From Minisyncoccota bacterium (GTDB lineage: Bacteria > Patescibacteriota > Minisyncoccia > Moranbacterales > GCA-2747515): 31,198 nt of DNA. Each line of letters opens with the position of its first letter. Position 1 is the first letter of the stretch. The DNA lies in the NCBI GenBank assembly GCA_938044295.1, contig CALIRC010000119.1, positions 1 through 31,198 on the forward strand, read 5' to 3'. Below, in pieces: positions 7,932-15,915 of this stretch. The notes under the pieces were generated by a model. It was not told the DNA's origin. It searched no databases and saw nothing but the letters and a program-made list of their open reading frames with translations. The translations under genes and the position numbers were made by a program.

Positions 7932-8606
7932 TTAAAGACTCAGCTTACTCAGAAGCCAGCTCCCGAAACTTTTTTTTGTCTCCACTACTGTGCCGTTTGC
8001 ATCGTATGTCGTCTCTGTTGAGACTTTTACGGGAATCATAAAAAAAAGCTTTTTCTCCTCTACTGTACGTACTTTCTTTGGTTCACTCATTTGTGCCTTG
8101 GGCATTATAGGTTCAGTCGTGCTTTCTTCACTCAGCTGGCTTTTAGGCGCGTCTTCGGATTTGGAGAGCGTTATTGTATTTACTGACACTGTGCTTTGTT
8201 CTTGTTCTTTATCCACCGTTGTATTTGTAGGACTTGCATCTGGTGCTTGTGTCTTTTTTTGTTCGTAAACTTTAGTAGTCCCTGCAGAATTGACACTTTC
8301 AACTGAAACGGCCGAGTACTCTGAGTAAGCTGAAGCTTCTGATATAGAGTCTTCCGATACTGAATCTAGGGATTTTTCTGATACTGAATCTTCTGATATT
8401 GAATCTACGGACTTTTCTGATACTGAATCTTCTGATACTGACTTCGCTGATGATATACTTTGTGCAGATTTACCAGATTTTTCACTACCCGCATCTGCAA
8501 AACCTCCGATCGGATCCATGGAAAAAAATGCTGTTACAAGCGCAAAAGAAGCTATGGCGATTGCTGTGATCAAAATTTTTTCTGATCGAGATTCTATCTT
8601 TGACAT
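7932..8606 (-). CDS. Membrane-anchored Ser/Glu-rich repeat protein
   Basis: The 224-aa protein has one N-terminal hydrophobic helix (about 11-29) and a long low-complexity exterior. Residues about 55-95 hold three tandem copies of a roughly 13-residue unit of the form SEDSVSEKSVDSI, SEDSVSEKSLDSV and SEDSISEAS, visible in DNA as a 39-bp repeat. A Ser/Thr-rich linker follows and the C-terminal 45 residues look folded (KKLFFMIPVKVSTETTY, then YDANGTVVETKK). It is probably a surface-exposed stalk or linker protein. There is no clear ribosome site; a TATAAA lies close to the ATG. A small ACAGTA/TACTGT hairpin directly after the stop has no T-run on the minus strand. Confidence 0.65.
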   Translation of the reverse strand: MSKIESRSEKILITAIAIASFALVTAFFSMDPIGGFADAGSEKSGKSAQSISSAKSVSEDSVSEKSVDSISEDSVSEKSLDSVSEDSISEASAYSEYSAVSVESVNSAGTTKVYEQKKTQAPDASPTNTTVDKEQEQSTVSVNTITLSKSEDAPKSQLSEESTTEPIMPKAQMSEPKKVRTVEEKKLFFMIPVKVSTETTYDANGTVVETKKSFGSWLLSKLSL

Positions 8607-8669
8607 TGTGTTTATAAAAAAATTAGAGTGTGAAATTAATACCTACTATTTCTAGTATATACCTTTACA

Positions 8670-9329
8670 TTAGTCTTTGCGGTAATAATTATCCACAACC
8701 AGTAACCATCCTAAGGCGCCAAGTGCAAATACCTCACACACTTCTTCAGTCAGTCTTATGAGATGCGTAACAGAGTTATCACAAAATGTATTTAGACAAA
8801 AAGTGAGATTGTCATTTTTTAACACTGCCCCATCGACAAGATCAAAAATGATCGCAATAGTGAGTAATCCAAATGCTGCGAAGAGTTTTTTTCGTGAGAT
8901 GTGTGGACTTTTGTAGAGTATATGTAATAGCGCACCGAGACCAAAAAGCATCAGTGGGAAGTATAGCAGCACCCACGTATACGAAGGAAAGATGGAAAAT
9001 AGTGACGATTCGTCGACAAGCCACCCACTAATACGCTCATGGAAATACGTAGCATCATCCATACTGAAAAAAAAGAACAGCATTGCCAAGAAATACCAGA
9101 TCTTTTTTTTCACGCGATAGTATGTGCTGTAGCAAGTAATGCCGATTAAAAAAAATGCCAGTGCACTTAACCATGTTAGAGGTGTCTGTTCGCGCGTTGC
9201 CATAAAAATTTCTCCTGCAACTGTCTGTGGATAGTAAAAGTGAGTCAGTAAGTCTAGGATGATTAACAAGATCACGATGAGAAAACCCAATCTATACAAT
9301 CTTCTTGAAATATCTAATGGAATGATCAT
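8670..9329 (-). CDS. Multipass membrane protein with D-HE and EE-E motifs
   Basis: This 219-aa protein has about six transmembrane segments. Two polar motifs stand out inside hydrophobic surroundings: SMDDATYFHERISG (about 88-102) and HLIRLTEEVCEVFALG (about 190-205). Acidic and histidine residues within membrane helices are typical of metal-dependent membrane hydrolases of the ceramidase-like kind, and I recall uncharacterised bacterial membrane proteins with similar DE-HE and EE-E patterns; an enzymatic role is inference. The start is the ATG at 9329, with no strong ribosome site. The divergent MscS gene begins 75 bp away, so the two may share a control region. Confidence 0.6.
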   Translation of the reverse strand: MIIPLDISRRLYRLGFLIVILLIILDLLTHFYYPQTVAGEIFMATREQTPLTWLSALAFFLIGITCYSTYYRVKKKIWYFLAMLFFFFSMDDATYFHERISGWLVDESSLFSIFPSYTWVLLYFPLMLFGLGALLHILYKSPHISRKKLFAAFGLLTIAIIFDLVDGAVLKNDNLTFCLNTFCDNSVTHLIRLTEEVCEVFALGALGWLLVVDNYYRKD

Positions 9330-9372
9330 TTTTTCATTTTAGCATAGTGTCTGAACAGGCTCCCGACTGTGA

Positions 9373-9378
9373 TATACT
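9373..9378 (+). promoter_or_regulatory. -10 box (TATACT) before the MscS gene
   Basis: TATACT lies about 25 nt before the ATG and implies a leader of roughly 20 nt without a Shine-Dalgarno. No good -35 box is visible. Confidence 0.4.
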
Positions 9379-9403
9379 GCACTCAGATTAATATGCAATT
9401 TGT

Positions 9404-10228
9404 ATGAGTATACTTGATCTAGAAAAATATCAAACCCTCCTTACTGACTGGGCAATTACTTTTGTGCCACGTGTGATTTTTGCTGGTATTGTTTTGTTTG
9501 TTGGACTCATGCTTGCAAAAAAACTTTCTGCGATTACATATAAAGCCTTAGAAAAATCTGGCCTCGAAAAAGAAGTACTTGATTTTCTGCATTCCCTCAT
9601 TGATGTGCTTTTTAAGATCGTTGTTCTACTCGTTGCTGCAAGTATTGTCGGGATTAAGATGACTGCCCTTATCGGTCTTTTGGCTGCTGCTGGTTTTGCG
9701 ATTGGACTTGCACTACAAGGTTTCCTTGGAAACTTCGCAGCTGGACTTACGATTCTTTTTTTCAAGCCGTATCGCATCGGTGACTGGGTGAATGTTTCTG
9801 ATCATTTTGGTAAGGTTAAGAATATTCAGATCTTCAACACAACTCTTGAAACACCAAATGATAAAGTTCTTGTGATCCCAAATGGTCAAGTCACCGATAA
9901 TATCATCACCAATTTTTCCACGAAAGGAAAGATACGTCTCGAGCTAGAAGTGCATATGCCATATGAAGAAAGCTTTCCTAAAGTGCGTTCAGTCATACAA
10001 AAGGCACTTACTCAATCCACAATCATCGATCACGAACCAGCTCCAGAGATAGGCATCACAACATATGATAGTCATAGCATCACGATTGCAATCCGTCCAT
10101 ATATCGATCCTGATCAGTACTGGAAAGCTACCTACGAAGTCTATGCTCTTATTAAATCTGAGTTTAGTAAAAATGATATAAAAGCTGCTTACTCTGAGGG
10201 TGTGGCACTTGGACCTATTGGCGAGTAG
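9404..10228 (+). CDS. Small-conductance mechanosensitive channel (MscS family)
   Basis: The 274-aa protein has the short MscS architecture: N-terminal helices at about 15-40 and 62-85, the Gly/Ala-rich pore helix (about 92-120, GLLAAAGFAIGLALQGFLGN), then the beta domain (FFKPYRIGDWVNV, PNGQVTDNIITNFS) and a C-terminal alpha/beta domain. It should form a heptameric channel that opens under membrane tension and releases solutes during osmotic downshock. Length matches the E. coli MscS type. The ATG at 9404 has a weak ribosome site and a nearby -10 box. It is the only plus-strand gene in the first 16 kb. No clear terminator follows it. Confidence 0.92.
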   Translation: MSILDLEKYQTLLTDWAITFVPRVIFAGIVLFVGLMLAKKLSAITYKALEKSGLEKEVLDFLHSLIDVLFKIVVLLVAASIVGIKMTALIGLLAAAGFAIGLALQGFLGNFAAGLTILFFKPYRIGDWVNVSDHFGKVKNIQIFNTTLETPNDKVLVIPNGQVTDNIITNFSTKGKIRLELEVHMPYEESFPKVRSVIQKALTQSTIIDHEPAPEIGITTYDSHSITIAIRPYIDPDQYWKATYEVYALIKSEFSKNDIKAAYSEGVALGPIGE

Positions 10229-10456
10229 ATAGACATAGATCTATAAAGATATTGCTAGACCAACCTATGGGAAGTAGTGTTATTTCGTTTGATCTTGCAT
10301 GTACATCATATCTTTGACTCGCTCTGCTACTTTTTAAGAGAGGAACGAGACCACCTTACATTATCAGGATCTTGTTATATCCTTAATCTCATCACATTCT
10401 AAAAACCATTATTCTAAGCTTCCTCCTTTTGGACATAACAAAGCCATGTGCAGTGA

Positions 10457-10490
10457 TGCACTGCACTGCACTGCACTGCACTGCACTGCA
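10457..10490. repeat. Pentanucleotide microsatellite (CTGCA)n
   Basis: There are six full CTGCA units plus a leading TGCA in the 366-bp gap between the MscS and lipoprotein genes. The unit is partly self-complementary (TGCA). It is a candidate for slippage-driven length variation; no gene reads through it. Confidence 0.85.
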
Positions 10491-10495
10491 AAGAT

Positions 10496-10549
10496 TAAAG
10501 CGATTACAGTAAGGAATTGTACATGCGTAGTACGCCTGTAATCGCTTTA
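10496..10549. other. 14-bp perfect inverted repeat around a 26-nt loop
   Basis: TAAAGCGATTACAG and its exact reverse complement flank a 26-nt loop directly beside the microsatellite, downstream of the lipoprotein gene on the minus strand. It could terminate that transcript, though only ATCTTT follows the stem. It could also be a small palindromic mobile sequence. Confidence 0.6.
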
Positions 10550-10594
10550 CACTATAGTGAATGTTGCTTTTAATTGCAGCACATATGAATATAA

Positions 10595-11278
10595 TTACTC
10601 TACCTCCACTTTTTTATAGTCACGCGGAAATGATTTGAGTGACTGTATGTTTGGCACTTCAGTGAGTTCAAAACCAATTGTAAACCAATCTGATCCCGCA
10701 TCCTTTAGAAAGACGTCTGTGAGATACCCTGTTTTTTCGTTGATTTTTATTTTTGCATCAATTAGACTTGTACCGCCTAGATCCTCTGTCACTGTGATTG
10801 GGGAGGTTGTGACAAAGTACTCACCTTCATTTTTCCATGATGCATTTTTTGTATCTGCGAGAAAATCAACGATAAATGTCATTTTATTGTTCGCGATTGT
10901 TTTTACGGCATTGTGTGTGATCTCGTATTCTTGAAATGATTTTTCGTTTGGCATGATGAGGAAACCTTTGCCGTCTTTAAATATGTAGTACTTGTGACCC
11001 TCTTTTTCTTTTGGGTCACCGAAGCGTACATACTGCCCTTTTTCAAAGTAAAATGTTGGAAGTTGGTTGTGTTTTACTGCAAAATCTTTTGTAGCAAAAC
11101 TTTCTCGAAACTTTTCTAGAGGATCCTCTGCTATCATTTTTTCATCTATTTTTTCTCCTACATTCTCTTGCTCCAAAGGACTTGCTGTAGTATTTTTAGG
11201 ATATTTTTGCTCTGCTGTTTTGTCTGTACATCCGCCAAGCGCAATGAGTACTATTGCCATTGCAAGCATTTGTTTCAT
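10595..11278 (-). CDS. Putative lipoprotein, unknown function
   Basis: The 227-aa protein starts with a lipoprotein signal: MKQMLAMAIVLIALGGC with the lipidated cysteine at position 17. About 40 residues of charged linker follow, then a globular domain rich in beta strands (FYFEKGQYVRFGDPK, KYYIFKDGKGFLIMPN, KINEKTGYLTDVFLKD). The strand-rich pattern is reminiscent of LolA/LppX-like lipid-binding folds, but this is only shape similarity. It should be anchored outside the cytoplasmic membrane. The ribosome site is weak (AAAGAG). It lies upstream of a long inverted repeat that may terminate it. Confidence 0.7.
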   Translation of the reverse strand: MKQMLAMAIVLIALGGCTDKTAEQKYPKNTTASPLEQENVGEKIDEKMIAEDPLEKFRESFATKDFAVKHNQLPTFYFEKGQYVRFGDPKEKEGHKYYIFKDGKGFLIMPNEKSFQEYEITHNAVKTIANNKMTFIVDFLADTKNASWKNEGEYFVTTSPITVTEDLGGTSLIDAKIKINEKTGYLTDVFLKDAGSDWFTIGFELTEVPNIQSLKSFPRDYKKVEVE

Positions 11279-11363
11279 ACTCTTTATGTTATATTTATTA
11301 TTTTTTAATGCGGACGAAATCTTTATTTTAGGTCTGACATTAATGATTCCCCTCTATCATCTT

Positions 11364-11675
11364 TTACGCAAATATTTCTGCTACCACACTCATAATCAAC
11401 CCAAATGTGAGCAAAAAAAGAGATGCTCCCACGTAACTATAGGCAAGTATTTTTTTTATTAGAAATAGACATGCGAAATATGCAACTATTCCAAGGAGCA
11501 GATTGAGTTGGAGCATGATACCGCCGACACTCACAGCACCAGCCAAGATACTTGCAATTTTTAGATCATTTTTGTGATTGCCTGAGCTTCTAAAAAAGTG
11601 CACACCAACAAACATTAGTGCGAGTGATATTACGAAAGCTGTTATAAGTCCAATTCCGAGCCATATTAACTCCAT
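11364..11675 (-). CDS. Small three-helix membrane protein
   Basis: This 103-aa protein is almost entirely hydrophobic, with segments at about 3-27, 41-75 and 79-102, and short basic loops (RSSGNHKNDLK) between the first two. I do not recognise the family. No ribosome site is visible, but a plausible promoter lies just upstream, giving a very short leader. It precedes the lipoprotein gene on the same strand by 85 bp and could be cotranscribed with it. Confidence 0.5.
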   Translation of the reverse strand: MELIWLGIGLITAFVISLALMFVGVHFFRSSGNHKNDLKIASILAGAVSVGGIMLQLNLLLGIVAYFACLFLIKKILAYSYVGASLFLLTFGLIMSVVAEIFA

Positions 11676-11696
11676 TATGGATGTTTACTTTTTTAT

Positions 11697-11726
11697 ATTT
11701 TAACAGGAAATAGTCTATTTGCACAA
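11697..11726 (-). promoter_or_regulatory. Possible promoter for the small membrane protein
   Basis: The minus strand has TTGTGC, an 18-nt spacer and TAAAAT, ending about 20 nt before the ATG. Confidence 0.4.
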
Positions 11727-12203
11727 CTTCCACCCACAGAAGCGTAACACACTAAAGAGGTGATTTTTATGCCGATTATGCACCTGTCTACGATCTTTTT
11801 GATAGACTTTCTATTGACATCCTGTAGGAGTAATACTCCGTGCATTTTTACGTAAGGTTACAAGTGTATGTGTCTAACTATCTGTATTTGTGACAGGTGA
11901 TAGACGTCATATCTTACTGGATTTCATTTTTTTACTCCATTGGTCCTCTAGTGTTAGCCTGTGAAATTCAAGAAGTGTGTACGTCAACATACACCTATAA
12001 TTGACCTAGTGCCTATCTAAAGTTCGTACTTTTTTTAGTAGGGTTTAATACTTCTGTGCACTCGAGATGATTTAAGCCTTGTTCACGAGAGTAATTTTTG
12101 TAGTTTTTGACTGGTGCTACCCAACTGAGAATTTGCCCTAAGAAAGTCTAGTGATTTTTATGAACATCTTTTTAGTGCTCATCTACTAAAACTCCTTAGC
12201 TAC
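11727..12203. other. Gene-free stretch of about 480 bp
   Basis: I see no convincing coding frame here. It holds small inverted repeats such as GGAGT-AAT-ACTCC at 11827-11839 and a GTGTGT/ACATAC palindrome near 11975-11995. None has the context of a terminator or an operator of a known gene. Confidence 0.5.
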
Positions 12204-12563
12204 TTACTTTCGTAGAATTTTTTTCATCTCTTTACCTGTTGCTATCTCGTCTACAAGTTTATCTAGGTAGCGCAGCTCTTGCATTCTGCCTTTTTTCATT
12301 TCCTCTACTTTTATGCCGCAAATTCTTCCTGTGATTTTCCTTCTTGCTCGGTTCAGCTTTGGTGCATTGTCTATGAAGTCTTTTAATGATACTTCACTCT
12401 CGAGCATTTCTTCTAATTCCTTCTGCGAATATCCAGTGAGCCAGAGGATAACTTCATCTACTTCTTGTTTTTTTCTTCCTTTCTTTTGTACCTTTTCAAT
12501 GTAACAAGGATAAATATATTTTAATGTTTTTTCAAAAATTGGGTGGTTGTTGCTTAGATTCAT
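12204..12563 (-). CDS. DUF2200 family protein
   Basis: The 119-aa protein matches my recollection of the DUF2200 family along its length: an N-terminal YIYPCYIEKVQKKGRKKQEV segment, then VILWLTGYSQKELE, a DFIDNAPKLNRARRKITGRI core, and RYLDKLVDEIATGKEMKKIL at the C-terminus. The family is a small cytoplasmic domain of unknown function found as a single-domain protein in many bacteria. Length is as expected. The ribosome site is poor. It is flanked by gene-free stretches on both sides and is probably monocistronic. Confidence 0.85.
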   Translation of the reverse strand: MNLSNNHPIFEKTLKYIYPCYIEKVQKKGRKKQEVDEVILWLTGYSQKELEEMLESEVSLKDFIDNAPKLNRARRKITGRICGIKVEEMKKGRMQELRYLDKLVDEIATGKEMKKILRK

Positions 12564-12755
12564 AAGACGACTAAATCAATTTGCTTTTATATCTAGAGTA
12601 TAGCAAAGTACTGTACGTATGGATATTCTCTTACATTGCATATCACATGTATGTGACTCCTTCATGTAAAATTACTTTTTTATAGTGGTCATACAACCGT
12701 AGGCATACCTTTAAGATCCATTTGTATCATGCATATGAGAAAATTTATTCCATTC

Positions 12756-12788
12756 AAAAAAGATCCTGACAATATTTATGTCAGGATC
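12756..12788 (-). terminator. Terminator of the Nudix-like gene
   Basis: A perfect 10-bp stem GATCCTGACA / TGTCAGGATC with a 7-nt loop is followed on the minus strand by six T. It starts 8 nt after the stop codon. Confidence 0.9.
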
Positions 12789-12795
12789 ATAGTGA

Positions 12796-13611
12796 TCAAT
12801 TCCTTGATAATATTTGAAATGGATCTGATTTAAATATTGGATGTTTTTCGTTGTCGCTAAGCTTTTTTGAGAATGGCAGAAATCCTGCTTGACCATTGTA
12901 AAGTCCGAGTATCTTAGAGCTGTCCTCACTTATTCCAAAAACTGTATTTCCCCATAGTGAGTTCTCTGGTGTTTTAGGATAAGGCTCCTCGTATGCTACA
13001 GAAATTTTTGATTGAATTTCAGTAATATCCCAGATGTATACTGCTTCCAGTGCGCGGTTTAATGGATTTGTATAGTAACCTATTAGATTGATCGAACCTG
13101 TCATTACACCTGTTCCATAAAAACCGTGTACCAAACTCTTTGAGCGAAATGACTCGCAACCCACTGGATTGTATATTTTTCGCTTTTTTTCTGCGACGGC
13201 ATCATATATACAGAGTTCCTCTGTTACTTCTTTTATAGCGGTTTGCATCAAACACTCTGGGGATGCGAGTTGAGCAATTCCACCAATCGCACGAAAATAA
13301 TTGTGACGATTGTCATGAACTGCAAGATAACAACACTGCGTTTGAGAAGTTCTTACTTTGACAAAAATAGATACACCTGCTCGATACAAATTATAGTCAT
13401 TCGTCTTTTCACTATTTTCAAATATTGGAATACATGATTCTGGGAGAATGCAGTTTTGTATGATTATGTATGCAGTAGCGCTCTTTCTTACAAGTGGGTA
13501 AAACCTGCCTTCTTCGTTTTGTGATGAAGTTTTATTTAATGATTTTAGATGTCTTTGACCTTCTTGAGGCAATGTACTCATATAACCTTTAATCATTTGC
13601 GGCTTTTGCAT
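12796..13611 (-). CDS. Divergent Nudix-hydrolase-like protein
   Basis: The 271-aa protein contains a recognisable but imperfect Nudix box at about 109-134: GGIAQLASPE, seven residues, then KEVTEELCI. Compared with the consensus (G-x5-E-x7-RE-U-x-EE-x-G-U) it has two extra residues before the first Glu, Lys for Arg, and Cys for the last Gly; the metal-binding Glu residues are kept. Nudix enzymes hydrolyse nucleoside diphosphates linked to another group. The N-terminal 100 residues and the C-terminal 90 residues extend beyond the core, so substrate specificity cannot be read. A GGAG ribosome site and a clear promoter precede the ATG, and a strong terminator follows TGA. It is a free-standing transcription unit. 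Confidence 0.6.
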   Translation of the reverse strand: MQKPQMIKGYMSTLPQEGQRHLKSLNKTSSQNEEGRFYPLVRKSATAYIIIQNCILPESCIPIFENSEKTNDYNLYRAGVSIFVKVRTSQTQCCYLAVHDNRHNYFRAIGGIAQLASPECLMQTAIKEVTEELCIYDAVAEKKRKIYNPVGCESFRSKSLVHGFYGTGVMTGSINLIGYYTNPLNRALEAVYIWDITEIQSKISVAYEEPYPKTPENSLWGNTVFGISEDSSKILGLYNGQAGFLPFSKKLSDNEKHPIFKSDPFQILSRN

Positions 13612-13647
13612 TTGAGCTCCAGTTTTCTAATGTACAGCCTGGTAAGA

Positions 13648-13675
13648 ACAATATCATTTTTTATACAGTTGTCAA
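13648..13675 (-). promoter_or_regulatory. Promoter of the Nudix-like gene
   Basis: The minus strand reads TTGACA, a 16-nt spacer and TATTGT, about 35 nt before the ATG. Confidence 0.65.
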
Positions 13676-13833
13676 TAAAAAGAGCTATCCAGATTGCATA
13701 TATCTGTATACGTATAGATGTTTGAAAACTGTGTCGTCACTGTTCATAGCACAGATGATAGGTTAGAAAATTTTCTTTTAGAGATGGGAGATGAGGTCTC
13801 GAGAAATTGAATTATCATAACTAAACTTTTTAA

Positions 13834-14082
13834 CTATGCTTGCATATTTTTTTTCATGAGAAACATCTGCAAGCCAACTGTTTGCTCTAGCTTATTATTT
13901 GTAAGATAGTTTTCTAGCTCAGTTCGTAGCTCTTTCTCAAATTCTTCTAATTTATCACGAAGTTGCTCGCGAGCACAAAATGATGTTGAGTAAAGATTTC
14001 CTATCAATGAGTCGACTGTTCATTCTGCAGTTATATTTGTATCACTTGGCACAGCAGTAGCTGATACTTGAACTGCAGTTCC
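13834..14082 (-). pseudogene. Decayed helical protein gene, 5' end missing, in-frame TGA
   Basis: A minus-strand frame from 14082 to a TAG at 13834 reads coherently (GTAVQVSATAVPSDTNITAE, stop, TVDSLIGNLYSTSFCAREQL, then a helical DKLEEFEKELRTELENYL segment and a short tail). One in-frame TGA lies at 14020-14022. There is no start codon: the frame is cut off directly at the terminator of the neighbouring 104-aa gene. Codons after the TGA give about 61 residues of amphipathic helix. I read it as the remnant of a gene that lost its 5' part and acquired a nonsense mutation. The original function is unknown. Confidence 0.5.
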
Positions 14083-14083
14083 T

Positions 14084-14129
14084 TAAGAAAAAGAAAGAGC
14101 CACCCGAAGATTGCTCCTTCGATGTGGCT
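14084..14129 (-). terminator. Terminator of the 104-aa gene
   Basis: The hairpin AGCCAC..CGAAG / CTTCG..GTGGCT is followed on the minus strand by CTTTCTTTTTC. A degenerate relative (AAGAAAGAGCCACAGAAGG) occurs near 16050. Confidence 0.75.
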
Positions 14130-14199
14130 ATTTTTAGTTATGTCGCATGTTGTATCTGGATTGATTTCTGTATGCGTTGCTAATGCCTGTCCAAAATAA

Positions 14200-14514
14200 T
14201 CAGGTTGTATTAATTTTCAACTCAAACCAATGAATATCCGCTGGGATACCTTCACCATCCCAAAGAATAATTTCCTTATAGTATGTTGCGTTGTCGTTTT
14301 CCTTTATCCATTGATTTGCACTCTCAAGCGTGTCGAAACCATCTGTGTGGTGACCGATTGACTTGTGTCTGAATTTTCCACCCTGACCAGTATCGTTGCC
14401 CGGCAATGGAGCAAGTCGATATGATATTGGATGAAAACGTTTTGTGGCAGTATTCTCAAGAATTGCTGTTGGAAATGTTTGTGTCAGCATAACTAGAATC
14501 CTCTTTGGTTGCAT
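14200..14514 (-). CDS. Unknown 104-aa protein
   Basis: I do not recognise this protein. It has a short N-terminal strand (KRILVMLTQTF), a polar middle (GNDTGQGGKFRHKSIGHH) and a C-terminal part with DTLESANQWIKENDNATYY, which looks like a helix-strand pair of a small alpha/beta fold. It ends shortly before a clear terminator. No ribosome site is visible. It lies 76 bp downstream of the nucleoside-kinase-like gene and could be transcribed with it. Confidence 0.55.
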   Translation of the reverse strand: MQPKRILVMLTQTFPTAILENTATKRFHPISYRLAPLPGNDTGQGGKFRHKSIGHHTDGFDTLESANQWIKENDNATYYKEIILWDGEGIPADIHWFELKINTT

Positions 14515-14590
14515 AAAAAAACGCTAACCCTATGTAAGCATTTCGTTGTTTATACGTCAATATTTTTATTGGATTGATACAATGTTAGGA

Positions 14591-15099
14591 CTATACTCCA
14601 ACGTGTTCAAGGATAGTATCTACAACCTCGCTGAGTGGTCTTTCTGTATCAATAGCTATTCCTTCTGGTAGGATTGCTTTTTTGGACCTGTGCATTTTGA
14701 GTATGAAATCTCGCTGCTCTCGTGTACCGCCCATGTCATCTAATTCACGACTTTCTAGTCTTTTTACTAGTATCTCAGGACTTACATCTAGTACAAACAC
14801 TTTATCAAAAGAACTTATGAATTTATGAAAATTTCTTGAACCACCACAGAAAAATGTAATCTCATCATGTTTATCAGTTACTATTTCGTTGACCTTGTCG
14901 ATGTTCCATATCCACACACCATAGTCAAAATCTAAATCTTCATCTGCCTCAGGTATTCTTTTTCCAGTCTCGGGATCGCCTCTGTATGCAAGTTCGTTAT
15001 CACCATCTATTGCTTTATACCCACGTTTTCGCAACTCACGAAGCACAGAGCTTTTGCCTGTACCTGAACCTCCCTCACTAGATAATTTCTTTTTGCCAT
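14591..15099 (-). CDS. P-loop nucleoside-kinase-like protein, start out of frame
   Basis: The main frame holds a complete small P-loop kinase: Walker A EGGSGTGKSSVLRELRKRG, an IDGDNELAY segment, FFCGGSRNFHKF, a VLDVSPEILVKRLESRE lid region and a terminal helix. It resembles proteins I recall as nucleoside kinase or AAA-type kinase in other bacteria. The Walker A lies upstream of the first in-frame ATG (15046), so an N-terminus starting there would be inactive. The only ATG before Walker A (15097-15099, reading M-A-K) is in another frame; a shift of -1 in the A-run AAAAAGAAA at 15086-15094 would join it to the P-loop. Either the gene has lost one A, or it uses slippage on AAA AAG, or it starts at a non-standard codon. 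Function may therefore be lost. Confidence 0.65.
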
Positions 15100-15139
15100 A
15101 GGGTAATATATTATGTTACTTTTTGATTTTCTTCTGTCG

Positions 15140-15850
15140 TCAACATTTTTCCACACGGACATCTTGTAGCCAGATTTTGGGTGGCTGCGAGAGAATTGTT
15201 GTCACGATATCAGCAAGGTCAGAGGGTTCTGAGAAGTTTTCTACAGGAAAATCTTGTCCTGACTTTTCAAACATTTTGGTATTTGTTCCGCTTTGATACA
15301 GTCCTGCAACGTGGATATTTGTATCAGCTAAATCCTTTACGAGCACTTCTGTGAAGCCCCGAACACCGTATTTACTTGCTGTATATATTGCTTGTCCATC
15401 CTGTGCGACGATGCCAGACTTTGACGAAATGTTCAGTATGATTGCCTCTTTTTGTCTACGTAATGCTGGTAGAACATGTTTCGTCATATATACCACACCT
15501 TTCAAATTTGTATCGATTACTGCATCAACGACAGAATCCTCCATCTCATCAATCTGTCCAAGCTTCTGCCAAATGCCAGCATTATTTATCAGAACATCAA
15601 TCTCCGTAAAATCGCTTATAATCGACTGTACTGTTTGTGCAACATTACTTAGTGATGACACATCACAGGAATAGATCCCAACTTTTTTAGCACCACGTTT
15701 TTCGCAGTCTTTCTGTACACTCGCTAATCTTTTTTCATTTCTTCCAATCAATGCAAGAAGGCAGTTTTCCTGAGAAAGTCCCAGTGCAATTTCTTTCCCT
15801 ATACCGTCACTTGCTCCTGTAATCACTATCACCTTTTCTGTAAGCTTCAT
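15140..15850 (-). CDS. Short-chain dehydrogenase/reductase
   Basis: This 236-aa classical SDR has the cofactor motif TGASDGIG (11-18), the structural NNAG (89-92), the catalytic Ser in NISSKSG (142/143) and the YTASK catalytic pair (Tyr156, Lys160). It should be a soluble NAD(P)(H)-dependent oxidoreductase. Arg37-38 region (IGRNEK) after the second strand favours NADP, which is inference. Substrate cannot be read. A TATAAT -10 box lies about 30 nt before the ATG; no Shine-Dalgarno is present. It ends in TGA, 41 bp before the kinase-like gene. Confidence 0.92.
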   Translation of the reverse strand: MKLTEKVIVITGASDGIGKEIALGLSQENCLLALIGRNEKRLASVQKDCEKRGAKKVGIYSCDVSSLSNVAQTVQSIISDFTEIDVLINNAGIWQKLGQIDEMEDSVVDAVIDTNLKGVVYMTKHVLPALRRQKEAIILNISSKSGIVAQDGQAIYTASKYGVRGFTEVLVKDLADTNIHVAGLYQSGTNTKMFEKSGQDFPVENFSEPSDLADIVTTILSQPPKIWLQDVRVEKC

Positions 15851-15878
15851 AAAATATGTATTTACAATTATTACTTTT

Positions 15879-15884
15879 ATTATA
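15879..15884 (-). promoter_or_regulatory. -10 box (TATAAT) of the SDR gene
   Basis: A perfect TATAAT on the minus strand implies a leader of about 22 nt. The -35 region is weak. Confidence 0.5.
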
Positions 15885-15915
15885 CTAGAAAATACTGCAA
15901 ACCAAGATTAGAGTG

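Noticed and set aside
9430..9777. 115-codon open frame opposite the MscS gene
   Set aside because: MscS motifs on the plus strand are unmistakable; the opposite frame is a shadow.
12711..12929. Small frame overlapping the Nudix gene's end and terminator
   Set aside because: It reads through the strong terminator hairpin and has no ribosome site.
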